64,000 nt of DNA from Bacteroidota bacterium. GTDB taxonomy: Bacteria; Bacteroidota; Bacteroidia; Bacteroidales; ML635J-15. This document shows positions 44,171 through 52,609 of this stretch, piece after piece. A model generated the notes under the pieces. The model saw only the letters and a list, made by a program, of their open reading frames with translations. It did no database searches and had not been told where the DNA came from. The position numbers and the translations under genes were made by a program. The DNA is taken from positions 124,001 to 188,000 of the forward strand of contig JAKQEK010000452.1 of NCBI GenBank assembly GCA_029558535.1, read 5' to 3'. The first letter of the stretch is position 1. Every line of letters starts with the position of its first letter.

Positions 44171-45371
44171 GAGAGTTTGAATTGAGAATATACATCCCGA
44201 AAATCGCAAAATAAACTCTGATATCAATAAAAGAGCTCGATTTAAGTGAATTCAATAAAATAAATAACAAAACAAGAATATTAATATATGTAAAACCATT
44301 AATATTTTTCGAAAAAATCATCCATAGAAAACAAAGAAAAAAACATAAGCCTAACAATCCGGCTTCAATCCAAATTTCAAGAAAAATATTATGAGGATAA
44401 CTTCTTCCATCTTGACCGGTGTGCAATATACCAAAACTCCCTAATCCATAACCAAACATCGAATTATTTAAATTGTCGGTTACAAGCTCCATCCCAAAGT
44501 TCAACTGTTCAACACGCACATTAACTGAATTACCCATATTTGTTCCGCCAGCACTCTCCGAAGGCATTAACAATTCAAATCTAACTAAAGATCTACCTAA
44601 CAAATAGTCTAATTCTTCTCCAAAGAATAAAAACATTCCGAAAAAAACTATAAGAAATAAAAATCCATAAACCATTTTCTTCAAGCCTGATGTTAGAATT
44701 TTTCCAATATATATAGTTTTAATTATACTAAAACCCCAATATAAAATTAACAGAACTAAACAAAATATTAATGGCCCTCTTGCACCCAAAATCACCATCA
44801 TCAATAATGATGTTATAAGAACAGATGTTGAAATTACTGAAGATTTAAAAATTCGTTCCTTTGAACATGCTAAAACAAGTACATTTATTCCGAGAAGAGT
44901 AGAACATACCAAATACAATCCAAGAATTGGCTCAAATATTTCTTTATTTGCTCCGCGATAATTAATATAATCCAAGTATATTGAAATAAAAACAATGCTA
45001 AATATCGGCAAAACAAGAGATATAAATCTGAAGAACTTTGCAATATTGAATTTCTTTAAAACTAGCGGATAAGCAAAAGCAAGAATATTGGGAATAAACA
45101 AAGCTGCTTTTTGATATGAGTATGATTTTGAAGGAGTATAAAACAGCGTAACCAATAACCAAACATAAAACACCAAAAGGAAACCAAATGCAATTAAATT
45201 TCTCTTATCATACTGTAATGGGATTTTCTCTTTGCAATAATGGACAACAATACTTATAAGCATTAATACTGCCGCCAGAAGAGTCAAATCTACAGGTATC
45301 GGCATATGATAGTAAATACAAAAACTCTTAAGAATTCCGGACAAATAAAATAATGCAAAAATGTATTCCAC
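44124..45371 (-). CDS. O-antigen ligase/polymerase family membrane protein
   Basis: The 415-residue protein has about 10-11 hydrophobic segments and a large periplasmic loop (about 255-330) with RVEQLNFGMELV and the family motif DGRSYPHNIFLEIWIEAGLLGL. This is the O-antigen ligase (WaaL/Wzy) superfamily pattern. It either polymerises repeat units or joins glycan to a lipid carrier. The start is GTG at 45371, sharing one base with the stop of the upstream deacetylase gene. The last 15 residues are encoded by the antisense of the epimerase remnant, so its native C-terminus was probably replaced. Confidence 0.85.
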   Translation of the reverse strand: MEYIFALFYLSGILKSFCIYYHMPIPVDLTLLAAVLMLISIVVHYCKEKIPLQYDKRNLIAFGFLLVFYVWLLVTLFYTPSKSYSYQKAALFIPNILAFAYPLVLKKFNIAKFFRFISLVLPIFSIVFISIYLDYINYRGANKEIFEPILGLYLVCSTLLGINVLVLACSKERIFKSSVISTSVLITSLLMMVILGARGPLIFCLVLLILYWGFSIIKTIYIGKILTSGLKKMVYGFLFLIVFFGMFLFFGEELDYLLGRSLVRFELLMPSESAGGTNMGNSVNVRVEQLNFGMELVTDNLNNSMFGYGLGSFGILHTGQDGRSYPHNIFLEIWIEAGLLGLCFFLCFLWMIFSKNINGFTYINILVLLFILLNSLKSSSFIDIRVYFAIFGMYILNSNSQNSISNNRNTILRQV

Positions 45372-46708
45372 TAGACTTGTTCTATAATTTGTTTATAAAC
45401 CTTATCCCATCCTGCCCATTCATTTACCTTGAGATTATTATTATGCCACAATAATACAAAATCTCCATTATATTTTTTTATATATTCATGTAATTTAAAG
45501 ACAGTTTCTACAGATTTTTCTTTTGTAACACATAGTTTCCTTAACGCCGTATCCATTACTAGCAAAGGTCTTTCCCTGACATTTAACTGTTTTCGTGTTA
45601 CCACATTAAATACTGGATACTCATAACATATTCCAGCCCTAAAACCAATTCGATTATAAAACCCTATACTGCTGTCCACTTTCAAATTAGTATCCTCCCA
45701 ATCTTGCCAAGTGTCAGGAATTTTAAACCTTAAATAATGCTGGCGGCCTTCTTCAATGTTTCCGCAATACTGTTTCAATCTCTCTTGTTCTTTAATCAGT
45801 TGTGTTTTATTGCAAAAACTTGAATATGAAGGATGAATACCAATTATATGACCCCTTAATTTAATTTTCTCAGTAATATTTTTAATTTTAGAATTTCTGA
45901 TATCGAAACGCACATCAACTTCTCCATTATAGCCTGGTATAAAATAAAATCTTGACTTAACAGCTTTCTTATCCGACAAATCCATTAATAAATCAAATGT
46001 GTCATATACGTCTGATTGCTTTTTGGTTTTAATACTATAACAATCTTTTAAGGTTCCTAAAAAAGTACTCAAACTTTTACGTTTAACTATATCTCCTCCT
46101 AAAGCTTTTAATATTTTAAACAAAGTGTCATATCTTGCTATCTCATCAACATCATGAGTCAAAAACACTTTACCTTTTCTTTTATTTTTTATCTGTATAG
46201 TACAGAAATTATGTAACAAATTTTCAAGTAACAGAATATATTCATTTACTATTGGCCTGTCATAAAACCCTAAACGCACCGACAAATTTTCCTCTTCATC
46301 AAAACGGCCATGTGTATCGAATTTCGATACCGCAATTTCTTCCCAGCGCGTAAGCATAAAAAACAAACCGGCAAAAATATCATTACCTAAATAGCAAATA
46401 TCTTCAAATACTTTTAACTCGCCTGTCCCAAACAACACCGGGGTATTAAATATTTCTTGTTTAGGATAATCTGCATAAGCAATTGAATCGGGCACTATAT
46501 TCCTATCATTATAATACAAAAACTCATCTTCAAATGCAGAAAAAAACGAATCTGCAATACTAATTGTTTTATTGCCATCACTTATTCGATAAGATTTTTC
46601 GCTATCAGGTATTAACTCATAATCACAGAAAAAGATTTCTTTAAATAAAAAGTCAAAAATGTATTTCTTTTCATTGAGAAAATTATTATAAATATGCACT
46701 GAAATCAT
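45371..46708 (-). CDS. Polysaccharide deacetylase-like protein
   Basis: From the ATG at 46708 the protein has 445 residues. The catalytic NodB-like half begins VFLTHDVDEIARYDT (the acidic THDVD motif, about 187-192). RGHIIGIHPSYSSF is the metal-binding H-x-x-x-S/H-type motif. A long N-terminal region of about 180 residues precedes it, as in surface-glycan deacetylase-like proteins of Bacteroidota. Activity and the modified sugar are not certain. It is translationally coupled to the ligase/polymerase gene. Confidence 0.8.
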   Translation of the reverse strand: MISVHIYNNFLNEKKYIFDFLFKEIFFCDYELIPDSEKSYRISDGNKTISIADSFFSAFEDEFLYYNDRNIVPDSIAYADYPKQEIFNTPVLFGTGELKVFEDICYLGNDIFAGLFFMLTRWEEIAVSKFDTHGRFDEEENLSVRLGFYDRPIVNEYILLLENLLHNFCTIQIKNKRKGKVFLTHDVDEIARYDTLFKILKALGGDIVKRKSLSTFLGTLKDCYSIKTKKQSDVYDTFDLLMDLSDKKAVKSRFYFIPGYNGEVDVRFDIRNSKIKNITEKIKLRGHIIGIHPSYSSFCNKTQLIKEQERLKQYCGNIEEGRQHYLRFKIPDTWQDWEDTNLKVDSSIGFYNRIGFRAGICYEYPVFNVVTRKQLNVRERPLLVMDTALRKLCVTKEKSVETVFKLHEYIKKYNGDFVLLWHNNNLKVNEWAGWDKVYKQIIEQV

Positions 46709-46885
46709 AAATGATATACTAAATAACAATACAAAAATAAAAAACTCAAACGTTATTTTTATGTAATTATTAAAAATAACAATTATTTAGCTTCAAAATA
46801 CAAATTATAAATTAAAAATTACACGCACCAAAATATAAACAATATATTTGTATATTGCTGATAATGATGAGCTTATATATCAGAG

Positions 46886-46910
46886 CCGTTACTTAACGGT
46901 TAAGTAACGG
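46886..46910. promoter_or_regulatory. Perfect 25-bp palindrome upstream of the zinc-ribbon gene
   Basis: CCGTTACTTAAC, one G, then GTTAAGTAACGG: 12-nt arms are exact inverse complements. It overlaps the place expected for the -33 box of the promoter at 46927-46934, so a dimeric repressor site is the simplest reading. Three imperfect copies occur downstream of the gene. Confidence 0.85.
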
Positions 46911-46926
46911 ATAAATATGTTTTTAT

Positions 46927-46934
46927 TATATTTG
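46927..46934 (+). promoter_or_regulatory. -7 promoter element of the zinc-ribbon gene
   Basis: TATATTTG matches TAnnTTTG. It lies 16 bases after the palindrome and 9-18 bases before the candidate start codons (46943, 46952), so transcription would begin very near the ATG. A second TATATTTG at 46843-46850 could start a transcript carrying the palindrome in its leader. Confidence 0.55.
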
Positions 46935-46942
46935 TGATAAAA

Positions 46943-47329
46943 ATGACTCTTATGAAATGTAAAGTTTGTAATAAAGAAATAACAGGAAGAAAGGATAAAA
47001 TTTTTTGCTCTCTAAGATGTAAAAACGATTATCATGTTACTTTAAGAAAAGTGACAAAAGATACAGCATATCCTTTGGATAGAATTTTACACAGGAACAG
47101 ATCAATATTACTCGAAATTATGGGGCCAAGAGCAAATAAAAAGATTATTATGCGTTCAGAACTCGTAAAAAAGAAATTTCAGTTTAAATACCTGACCCAC
47201 TTTAGTATTAACATCAAAGGCAAAACATATTATCATTTATATGATTTTGCATGGATGGATTTTTCAGATGATGAAATCCTGATTGTAAGACAAAGGAAAC
47301 AATGGATTCCGGAAACAAGTGTGCTTTAA
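46943..47329 (+). CDS. DUF2116-like zinc-ribbon protein
   Basis: ATG codons at 46943 and 46952 both fit; the second starts MKCKVCNKEITG directly. The N-terminal zinc ribbon has CKVC and CSLRC, the four-Cys pattern of short treble-clef modules. The rest (about residues 45-128) has DRILHRNRSILLEIMG, a helix-rich stretch, and a beta region TYYHLYDFAWMDFSDDEILIVRQRK. I recall the family in this phylum under a DUF2116 label, without a known role. A perfect palindrome is upstream and a tandem array downstream. Confidence 0.75.
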   Translation: MTLMKCKVCNKEITGRKDKIFCSLRCKNDYHVTLRKVTKDTAYPLDRILHRNRSILLEIMGPRANKKIIMRSELVKKKFQFKYLTHFSINIKGKTYYHLYDFAWMDFSDDEILIVRQRKQWIPETSVL

Positions 47330-47784
47330 ACTCATTTGACAAAATAATAGCTTTTAAATAGCCGTTTATTAACCGTTAAGTAACGGATAATTGAAAAAAT
47401 CTCAATTATCAAATTTTAAAATACAAGACAGTCGCATATACCATTGTTAATCAGACAATTACAACCAATAGTCGTTTATTAACCGTTAAGTAACGGATAA
47501 TTAAAAAATCACAATTATCAAATTTCAAAACAAAAGACAGTCGCATATACCATTGTTAATCAAGCAATTACAAACAATAGCCGTTTATTAACCGTTAAGT
47601 AACGGATAATAGTAAAAATTCCTAGCTCCTAAATACAAATAACAATTCCAAAACACAAATAGTGTTGTGTTATATTCTTAAAGAGAAACAATTCTTCATC
47701 GTCTGGCTGAAGTAAAATATTTTTAAATATTTAATAATTCTTAAAATTGAGTATCTTCGCATAAATAATTATGAAAATATATTT
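47330..47784. other. Non-coding stretch with ~110-bp tandem palindromic units
   Basis: Apart from the units starting at 47362, 47472 and 47581 there is only AT-rich sequence. A likely -7 variant TATCTTCG lies at 47752-47759 before the MaoC-type gene. No gene is visible. Confidence 0.8.
47362..47605. repeat. Tandem units of about 110 bp, each starting with a 25-bp palindromic site
   Basis: Sites lie at 47362-47386, 47472-47496 and 47581-47605 (spacing 110 and 109). Each reads C/TCGTTTATTAAC, C, GTTAAGTAACGG; 10 of 12 arm positions pair in the intact copies. The right arm is identical to the perfect site at 46886-46910. The first two units also share an AT hairpin (GATAATT...AATTATC) and ACAGTCGCATATACCATTG. 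The third stops after the site. Confidence 0.9.
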
Positions 47785-48246
47785 ATGAACAAATTTGAAA
47801 TAGGCAGATATTTTGAAGAATTCACAGTCGGCGAAACAATTTATCATTCTGCGTCCAAAACAATATTTGAAAGTGATAATAATTTATTTTCATTATTGAC
47901 AATGAACCATCATCCCGTTCACACAAACCAGGATTATGCATCGAAGCAACAACATGGGAAAATATTGGTTGTTGGTCCATTGGTTTTTAGTCTGGCTGTT
48001 GGAATAACTGTTCCTGACATAAGCGGAAAAGCAATTGCAAATTTAATGTATGAGAACATAGATCATTTGGCTCCGGTTTTCATTAATGATACAATTTATG
48101 TGAGAACAAAAATTTTGGAATGCGCACCCTCAAAAAGTAAAACCGACCGTGGCATTGTATATGTTGAATCGGTTGCATACAATCAAAATAATGAGGATGT
48201 TTTAAAATTCAAACGTAAAGTTTTAATAAAAAGAAAAGGCGTATGA
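47785..48246 (+). CDS. MaoC-like hydratase
   Basis: The 153-residue hot-dog-fold protein starts GRYFEEFTVGETIYHS, the usual MaoC/mesaconyl-CoA hydratase beginning, and keeps MNHHPVHTNQDYAS with the catalytic Asn-His pair. Family members hydrate enoyl-CoA substrates. Its stop overlaps the start of the CitE-like gene by four bases (ATGA), so they work as a pair. In known pathways such pairs act on mesaconyl- or itaconyl-type CoA esters. Confidence 0.85.
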   Translation: MNKFEIGRYFEEFTVGETIYHSASKTIFESDNNLFSLLTMNHHPVHTNQDYASKQQHGKILVVGPLVFSLAVGITVPDISGKAIANLMYENIDHLAPVFINDTIYVRTKILECAPSKSKTDRGIVYVESVAYNQNNEDVLKFKRKVLIKRKGV

Positions 48247-49130
48247 AAGCTTTAATGAGAAGTCTGTTGTTCGTACCGGGACACAACGAAAAATTGTTTA
48301 ACTCAGCCTCCGGTAGTGATGCCGATGTGCTTTTACTTGACATTGAAGATTCTGTTCAGCCTCAATCCAATAAACAAGTAGCCAGAGACACCATACAAAA
48401 ATGGGTCGAATCAGGTAAACTAAATAAACATCTTGTTTTTGCAAGAATTAATGATCGTGAAAGCGGCCACCTTTTAAAAGATGTTTATCAGCTAACCATA
48501 GAAGGAATAGCAGGTTTTATGTATCCTAAAGCAAAATGTGGTGACGATATTTATTTTATTGATAAGTTACTCGAAACTATCGAATATGAGAAAAAAATCC
48601 CTGTTGGCACATTCAAACTAATTCCTTTGATTGAAACTACTGCGGCAGTATTAAATGCTCAGGATATTTGCAAAGCATCAAAAAGAGTTGTTGCAATTGC
48701 ATTTGGTTGTGAAGATTTTATTACAGATTTGCAGGGAATACATGACGATGAACATATCAGCTTATTTTCCCCACGTGCGTTGATAGCCATGGCAGCAAGA
48801 GCAACCGGAGTTATTCCTATTGACACTGTTCATATTAAAGTTCACGACCTTGAAGATCTTGAAATTAATCTCAAACTTGTAAAAAAACTGGGATTCGAGG
48901 GAATGATGGTTTTACACCCAAAAGAATTGGAACTTGTACACCAATATTTTTCACCTGATAGTCAAGAAATAAATGATGCCGAAGAAATGCTTAAGTTATA
49001 CGAAGAGTCTCAACAGGAAGGAAAAGGAGTTGCATTGAAAAACGGAAAATTCATAGGGCCACCTATGGTTGGTTTAGCAAAAGCGATTCTTAATAAACAA
49101 CAACTTATTAAAAACAAGAATAAAGAATAA
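48243..49130 (+). CDS. CitE/HpcH-like aldolase (CoA-ester lyase family)
   Basis: The 295-residue TIM-barrel protein has RSLLFVPGHNEKLF, VLLLDIEDSVQP (metal-binding acidic residues), PLIETTAAVLNA and AFGCEDFITDLQG, the hallmarks of citryl/citramalyl-CoA lyases. It probably cleaves or forms a C-C bond in a (methyl)malyl- or citramalyl-CoA. Paired with MaoC it can convert an enoyl-CoA to smaller CoA units. Why it lies in a polysaccharide locus is unclear. Confidence 0.87.
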   Translation: MKALMRSLLFVPGHNEKLFNSASGSDADVLLLDIEDSVQPQSNKQVARDTIQKWVESGKLNKHLVFARINDRESGHLLKDVYQLTIEGIAGFMYPKAKCGDDIYFIDKLLETIEYEKKIPVGTFKLIPLIETTAAVLNAQDICKASKRVVAIAFGCEDFITDLQGIHDDEHISLFSPRALIAMAARATGVIPIDTVHIKVHDLEDLEINLKLVKKLGFEGMMVLHPKELELVHQYFSPDSQEINDAEEMLKLYEESQQEGKGVALKNGKFIGPPMVGLAKAILNKQQLIKNKNKE

Positions 49131-49131
49131 A

Positions 49132-50022
49132 TCAGGAAATCGTTTTTGTAAGGTTTTTAATTCTTGAAAATGATAAATTCTTAAAATTCTTCTTCAACCA
49201 ATTATAATAAAATCTAATTTTCTTTTTCGGAGAGTGTTCCCATGTCATTTGACACGAATAACAAGTTTTGTCATCACAAAAGAAAAACTGTGGATTCTTT
49301 TTCAAAGTTTCTATTTCAATTTGCAAAGTTTTCTGCATTGAAGTATATAAACCTATGGCATTTCCGACTTTTCCCGATCCCAATACAGCTCCTTGTTCAT
49401 GATAGAGTGGAATAAATTTCGGAAACCCGTGTGCACAACCTCCATTCCAATTAACTTTAGCAAGTTTAACACTACCATCCAAATCCTTGTATAAGGCTCC
49501 GGTGTTTAGTTGTTTTCTTTTAAAACCCAAAATATCTATTGCCACGTGGGTTGTACCGACTCCGGCAACCTTTTCACCAATAGTTAAATTAACACCTCCT
49601 GCTTCAGTCATTTTATCTAATAAATCATACCCCCCAGATTCGTAGTTATGTGCATAACAAAACTCTTCTGCTCTTTTTCCTATGGCTGCGAATTTCTGTA
49701 TCGGATGACGACTTCGCTTCATTAAAGGATGTTTAATCATCTCATTGGCAAATGCTCCTGCGTATGAAAAAGTATTATCATCAGCAATAATATTTTCTTG
49801 CTCTTTGGTTAAAGGTAAAGGATAAACTGAAACAAAAGCATCTGATATTAACGTTCCTTCCGGACCAATAATTTCCAGCAAGGCATCCAAAAGCGTTTTC
49901 GCACCTCCTTCTACATTACCAATTGCTTTCATCGAAACTTTCATATGAAGAAGATCACCTTCTTTTATACCGATTTTTTTTAAATCATTGACTAAATCTT
50001 CTTTTCGCAATTGTTCCTTCAT
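49132..50022 (-). CDS. AAC(3)-family N-acetyltransferase
   Basis: The 296 residues match the antibiotic N-acetyltransferase fold: EGDLLHMKVSMKAIGNVEGG at the start, GPEGTLISDAFVS, and later the conserved GVGTTHVAIDILG His. In glycan loci the same family usually acetylates amino-sugars during polysaccharide synthesis, which is more likely here than drug resistance. The C-terminal part has a four-Cys-rich stretch (CDDKTCYSCQ), perhaps a metal site. It is convergent with the CitE gene, one base apart, and 23 bases downstream of the flippase gene on the minus strand. Confidence 0.82.
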   Translation of the reverse strand: MKEQLRKEDLVNDLKKIGIKEGDLLHMKVSMKAIGNVEGGAKTLLDALLEIIGPEGTLISDAFVSVYPLPLTKEQENIIADDNTFSYAGAFANEMIKHPLMKRSRHPIQKFAAIGKRAEEFCYAHNYESGGYDLLDKMTEAGGVNLTIGEKVAGVGTTHVAIDILGFKRKQLNTGALYKDLDGSVKLAKVNWNGGCAHGFPKFIPLYHEQGAVLGSGKVGNAIGLYTSMQKTLQIEIETLKKNPQFFFCDDKTCYSCQMTWEHSPKKKIRFYYNWLKKNFKNLSFSRIKNLTKTIS

Positions 50023-50045
50023 AATCTGAATATGATAATAGTCTA

Positions 50046-51320
50046 TTATTTTTCCCCTGATACAACTTTATATAATAGAAAAATAAAATATATATAATAT
50101 AAACTTAAAACAGACACCATTAAAATGAGAAAAGATTCTATATCCCAACCGAGCCACCATGAAATAACAAACACTAAAATACTTATTACCAGTAGTCCAA
50201 GTTGCCAATATAACGAAATCTTTTGCCTCTCAAAAACCGAAAGACTGACAGATAACGGTGCAACAATAAATCTAATCATAATAAGCGGTATTAAGATTTT
50301 AGCATATAAACCGGCAATACGCCATTCTTCTCCAAAAACAAATGCAAACAGTGTTTCGCCACCAAGAATTATTATCAAAATAACCGGAATGGATACCAGA
50401 ACAAGTTTTTTCAAAGTACTCAAAAAAACTTCTTTTGCATTACCAAATTTCTTTAACTGATCATGGGCTTCTTTGTAATATACATTTGACATAGAAGTTC
50501 CAATCAAAGCACTTGGTAAGCCTAAAATTCTGTTCGAAAGAGAATAAAACCCGACACTATTGATACCATACAAAGCAGAAATAAGCATTCCTGTCATATT
50601 TGTAGCGGTGCTGTTAGCTAGTGTTGATGGCATGGTAAATTTAGGAAAATCACGATATCTGTATGCCTGAGCCTTCATATTTTTCCATGTAATTTTTTTA
50701 AAAAACAATCTAAAATTGATTTTAGAAGATAGTGGGAATAATGAAACAGCATATCCCAAGATTTGTCCAATTATAAGACCGGCAGGAGATTTTTTAAATA
50801 AACCTATCACAATTTGAATTAAAGTTCTTGAACCTGCTCTTGAAACACTTGCATAAGAAATACTCTTAAACAGTTTTTCTCTTGTATTATAATAGCTTAA
50901 CATATTAAAGAATCCTTGCAGAACAACTGCCAATGGTACAAAATATAACCAGAATTTTATTTTTGAGTTATTTAGCAAACCTGCAATTTCATCAGCAAAT
51001 AAACCTATTACAAGTAAGGTAAATAATGAAAAAACTATTGACAATAAGAATCCAAACCCCATAACATTCCAGGCATCTTCTTTCCTATCCGGTAAAACAA
51101 CTGACAATTCGTATCTGAAGTTTGCAATTGCTCCTAAAATTGAGATTACCGACACAAATAATTCAAGAATCCCAAAATCTTCAGGAGTATATAATCTTGT
51201 AAGCACCGGCGTTAATGCCATTGGGATAATCTGGGCAATGACTGTTCCCTTAAATAAAATAAAGAAATTCTTCGAAAAATCCGAATCAGGAGCAATGATA
51301 TTTCTTATCTTACCAAACAT
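50046..51320 (-). CDS. Polysaccharide flippase (Wzx/MATE-like)
   Basis: The 424-residue membrane protein has about 12-14 hydrophobic segments. PVLTRLYTPEDFGILELFVSVISI near the N-terminus is typical of Wzx-type polysaccharide exporters. It would flip undecaprenyl-linked repeat units. The gene is followed closely by the acetyltransferase gene, consistent with one operon. The start ATG at 51320 is preceded by AT-rich sequence. Confidence 0.88.
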   Translation of the reverse strand: MFGKIRNIIAPDSDFSKNFFILFKGTVIAQIIPMALTPVLTRLYTPEDFGILELFVSVISILGAIANFRYELSVVLPDRKEDAWNVMGFGFLLSIVFSLFTLLVIGLFADEIAGLLNNSKIKFWLYFVPLAVVLQGFFNMLSYYNTREKLFKSISYASVSRAGSRTLIQIVIGLFKKSPAGLIIGQILGYAVSLFPLSSKINFRLFFKKITWKNMKAQAYRYRDFPKFTMPSTLANSTATNMTGMLISALYGINSVGFYSLSNRILGLPSALIGTSMSNVYYKEAHDQLKKFGNAKEVFLSTLKKLVLVSIPVILIIILGGETLFAFVFGEEWRIAGLYAKILIPLIMIRFIVAPLSVSLSVFERQKISLYWQLGLLVISILVFVISWWLGWDIESFLILMVSVLSLYYIYFIFLLYKVVSGEK

Positions 51321-51490
51321 ATACTAAAATAAAACACCAAAAGTAATTAAAATATATAATCTTTTAGATATGTTTATATTTGAGTTTTTTATGAATCATT
51401 TAAAAAGTTGTTATAATTTTAAAAACAAATATCTTCTTCATTAAATATTAATGCTTTTTTATACTTTTGTGATCATAAATACATCTGATT

Positions 51491-52609
51491 ATGAAAATCT
51501 GCCATATTACAACTGCTCATCCACGTTATGATGTAAGGATTTTTCATAAAGAGTGCATTTCTCTTGCAAAAGAGTTTTCGGATGTTCATCTTATTGTTGC
51601 TGACGACAAAGCTGATGAGATTATTTCAGGAGTTCACATTTATGATGTCGGCAAATCAACCGGCAGAAGATCACGGTTTTTAAACTCAGGGAAAACTTCA
51701 CTGAATAAAGCTCTTAAAATTAATGCTGATATTTATCATTTACACGATCCTGAGTTGTTGCGTATTGCATTGAAATTAAAGAAATCAGGAGCCAAAGTAA
51801 TTTATGATTCACACGAAGATTTGCCAAGACAAATTCTTAACAAACCATATATCCCGAGGTTTTTAAGAAAACCCGTTTCTTTAATTATCGAAAAATATGA
51901 AAACAGAATCGTCAAGAAACTAAACGGAGTGGTCGCAGCTACTGCTCACATTAAAGAGAGGTTTTTAAAAATAAATTCGAATAGCACAGATGTAAACAAT
52001 TACCCTAAAATTAGCGATATTGATTATTATAATGATTGGGAAAACAGAGAGCTCGCCATTGGATACATTGGCGGTATTTTTCGCACTAGGGGAATTTTCG
52101 AAACACTTGATGCAATTGAAGGAACTGATATAGAATTACATCTTGCCGGAAATTTTTCGCCCGCCTCTTTGGAAGAAGAATGCAAAGCCCATTCTGCGTG
52201 GAAACAAGTAGAATTCTATGGTTATCTTGACAGAACAGAAATAAATAATTTGCTTAAAAAAGTTCGACTTGGAATGGTTATTCTTGAAGCTACTCCAAGC
52301 TATATATATTCATTACCTGTCAAAATGTTTGAATATATGGCTTCGGGACTACCTGTAATTGCATCAGATTTTTCATTATGGAGAGAAATTATTGATACTG
52401 AACAATGCGGAATTTGTGTTGACCAGACCAATCCTATCGAAATTAGAAAAAAAATACAAAATCTCATCGCCGATACAAGTCTTTTACAGGATATGGGTAG
52501 ACACGGCAGAAAAGCTGTAGAAGAAAAATACAATTGGAATATTGAAGAAAATAAATTAATCAATTTTTACAACAAATTAAGTAGTAGCAATAGTGTTAAC
52601 AATGAATAA
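51491..52609 (+). CDS. Family 4 glycosyltransferase
   Basis: The 372-residue GT-B protein starts CHITTAHPRYDVRIFHKEC. The donor-binding C-terminal half contains YIGGIFRTRGIFETLDAIEG, LEATPSYIYSLPVKMFEYMASGLPVIASD (the E-x7-E type motif of the family) and CGICVDQTNP. It transfers a sugar to a growing polysaccharide unit. A TACTTTTG -7 element lies at 51462-51469, so this starts a plus-strand operon with the next two genes. Confidence 0.9.
   Translation: MKICHITTAHPRYDVRIFHKECISLAKEFSDVHLIVADDKADEIISGVHIYDVGKSTGRRSRFLNSGKTSLNKALKINADIYHLHDPELLRIALKLKKSGAKVIYDSHEDLPRQILNKPYIPRFLRKPVSLIIEKYENRIVKKLNGVVAATAHIKERFLKINSNSTDVNNYPKISDIDYYNDWENRELAIGYIGGIFRTRGIFETLDAIEGTDIELHLAGNFSPASLEEECKAHSAWKQVEFYGYLDRTEINNLLKKVRLGMVILEATPSYIYSLPVKMFEYMASGLPVIASDFSLWREIIDTEQCGICVDQTNPIEIRKKIQNLIADTSLLQDMGRHGRKAVEEKYNWNIEENKLINFYNKLSSSNSVNNE

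Noticed and set aside
47362-47605. CRISPR array or plasmid origin iterons
   Set aside because: The sequence between sites is itself repeated and no cas or rep gene is near; a regulatory or structural array fits better.
49132-50022. Aminoglycoside resistance gene
   Set aside because: The family is shared with sugar-acetylating enzymes and the gene lies in a polysaccharide locus; drug resistance is not supported by sequence alone.
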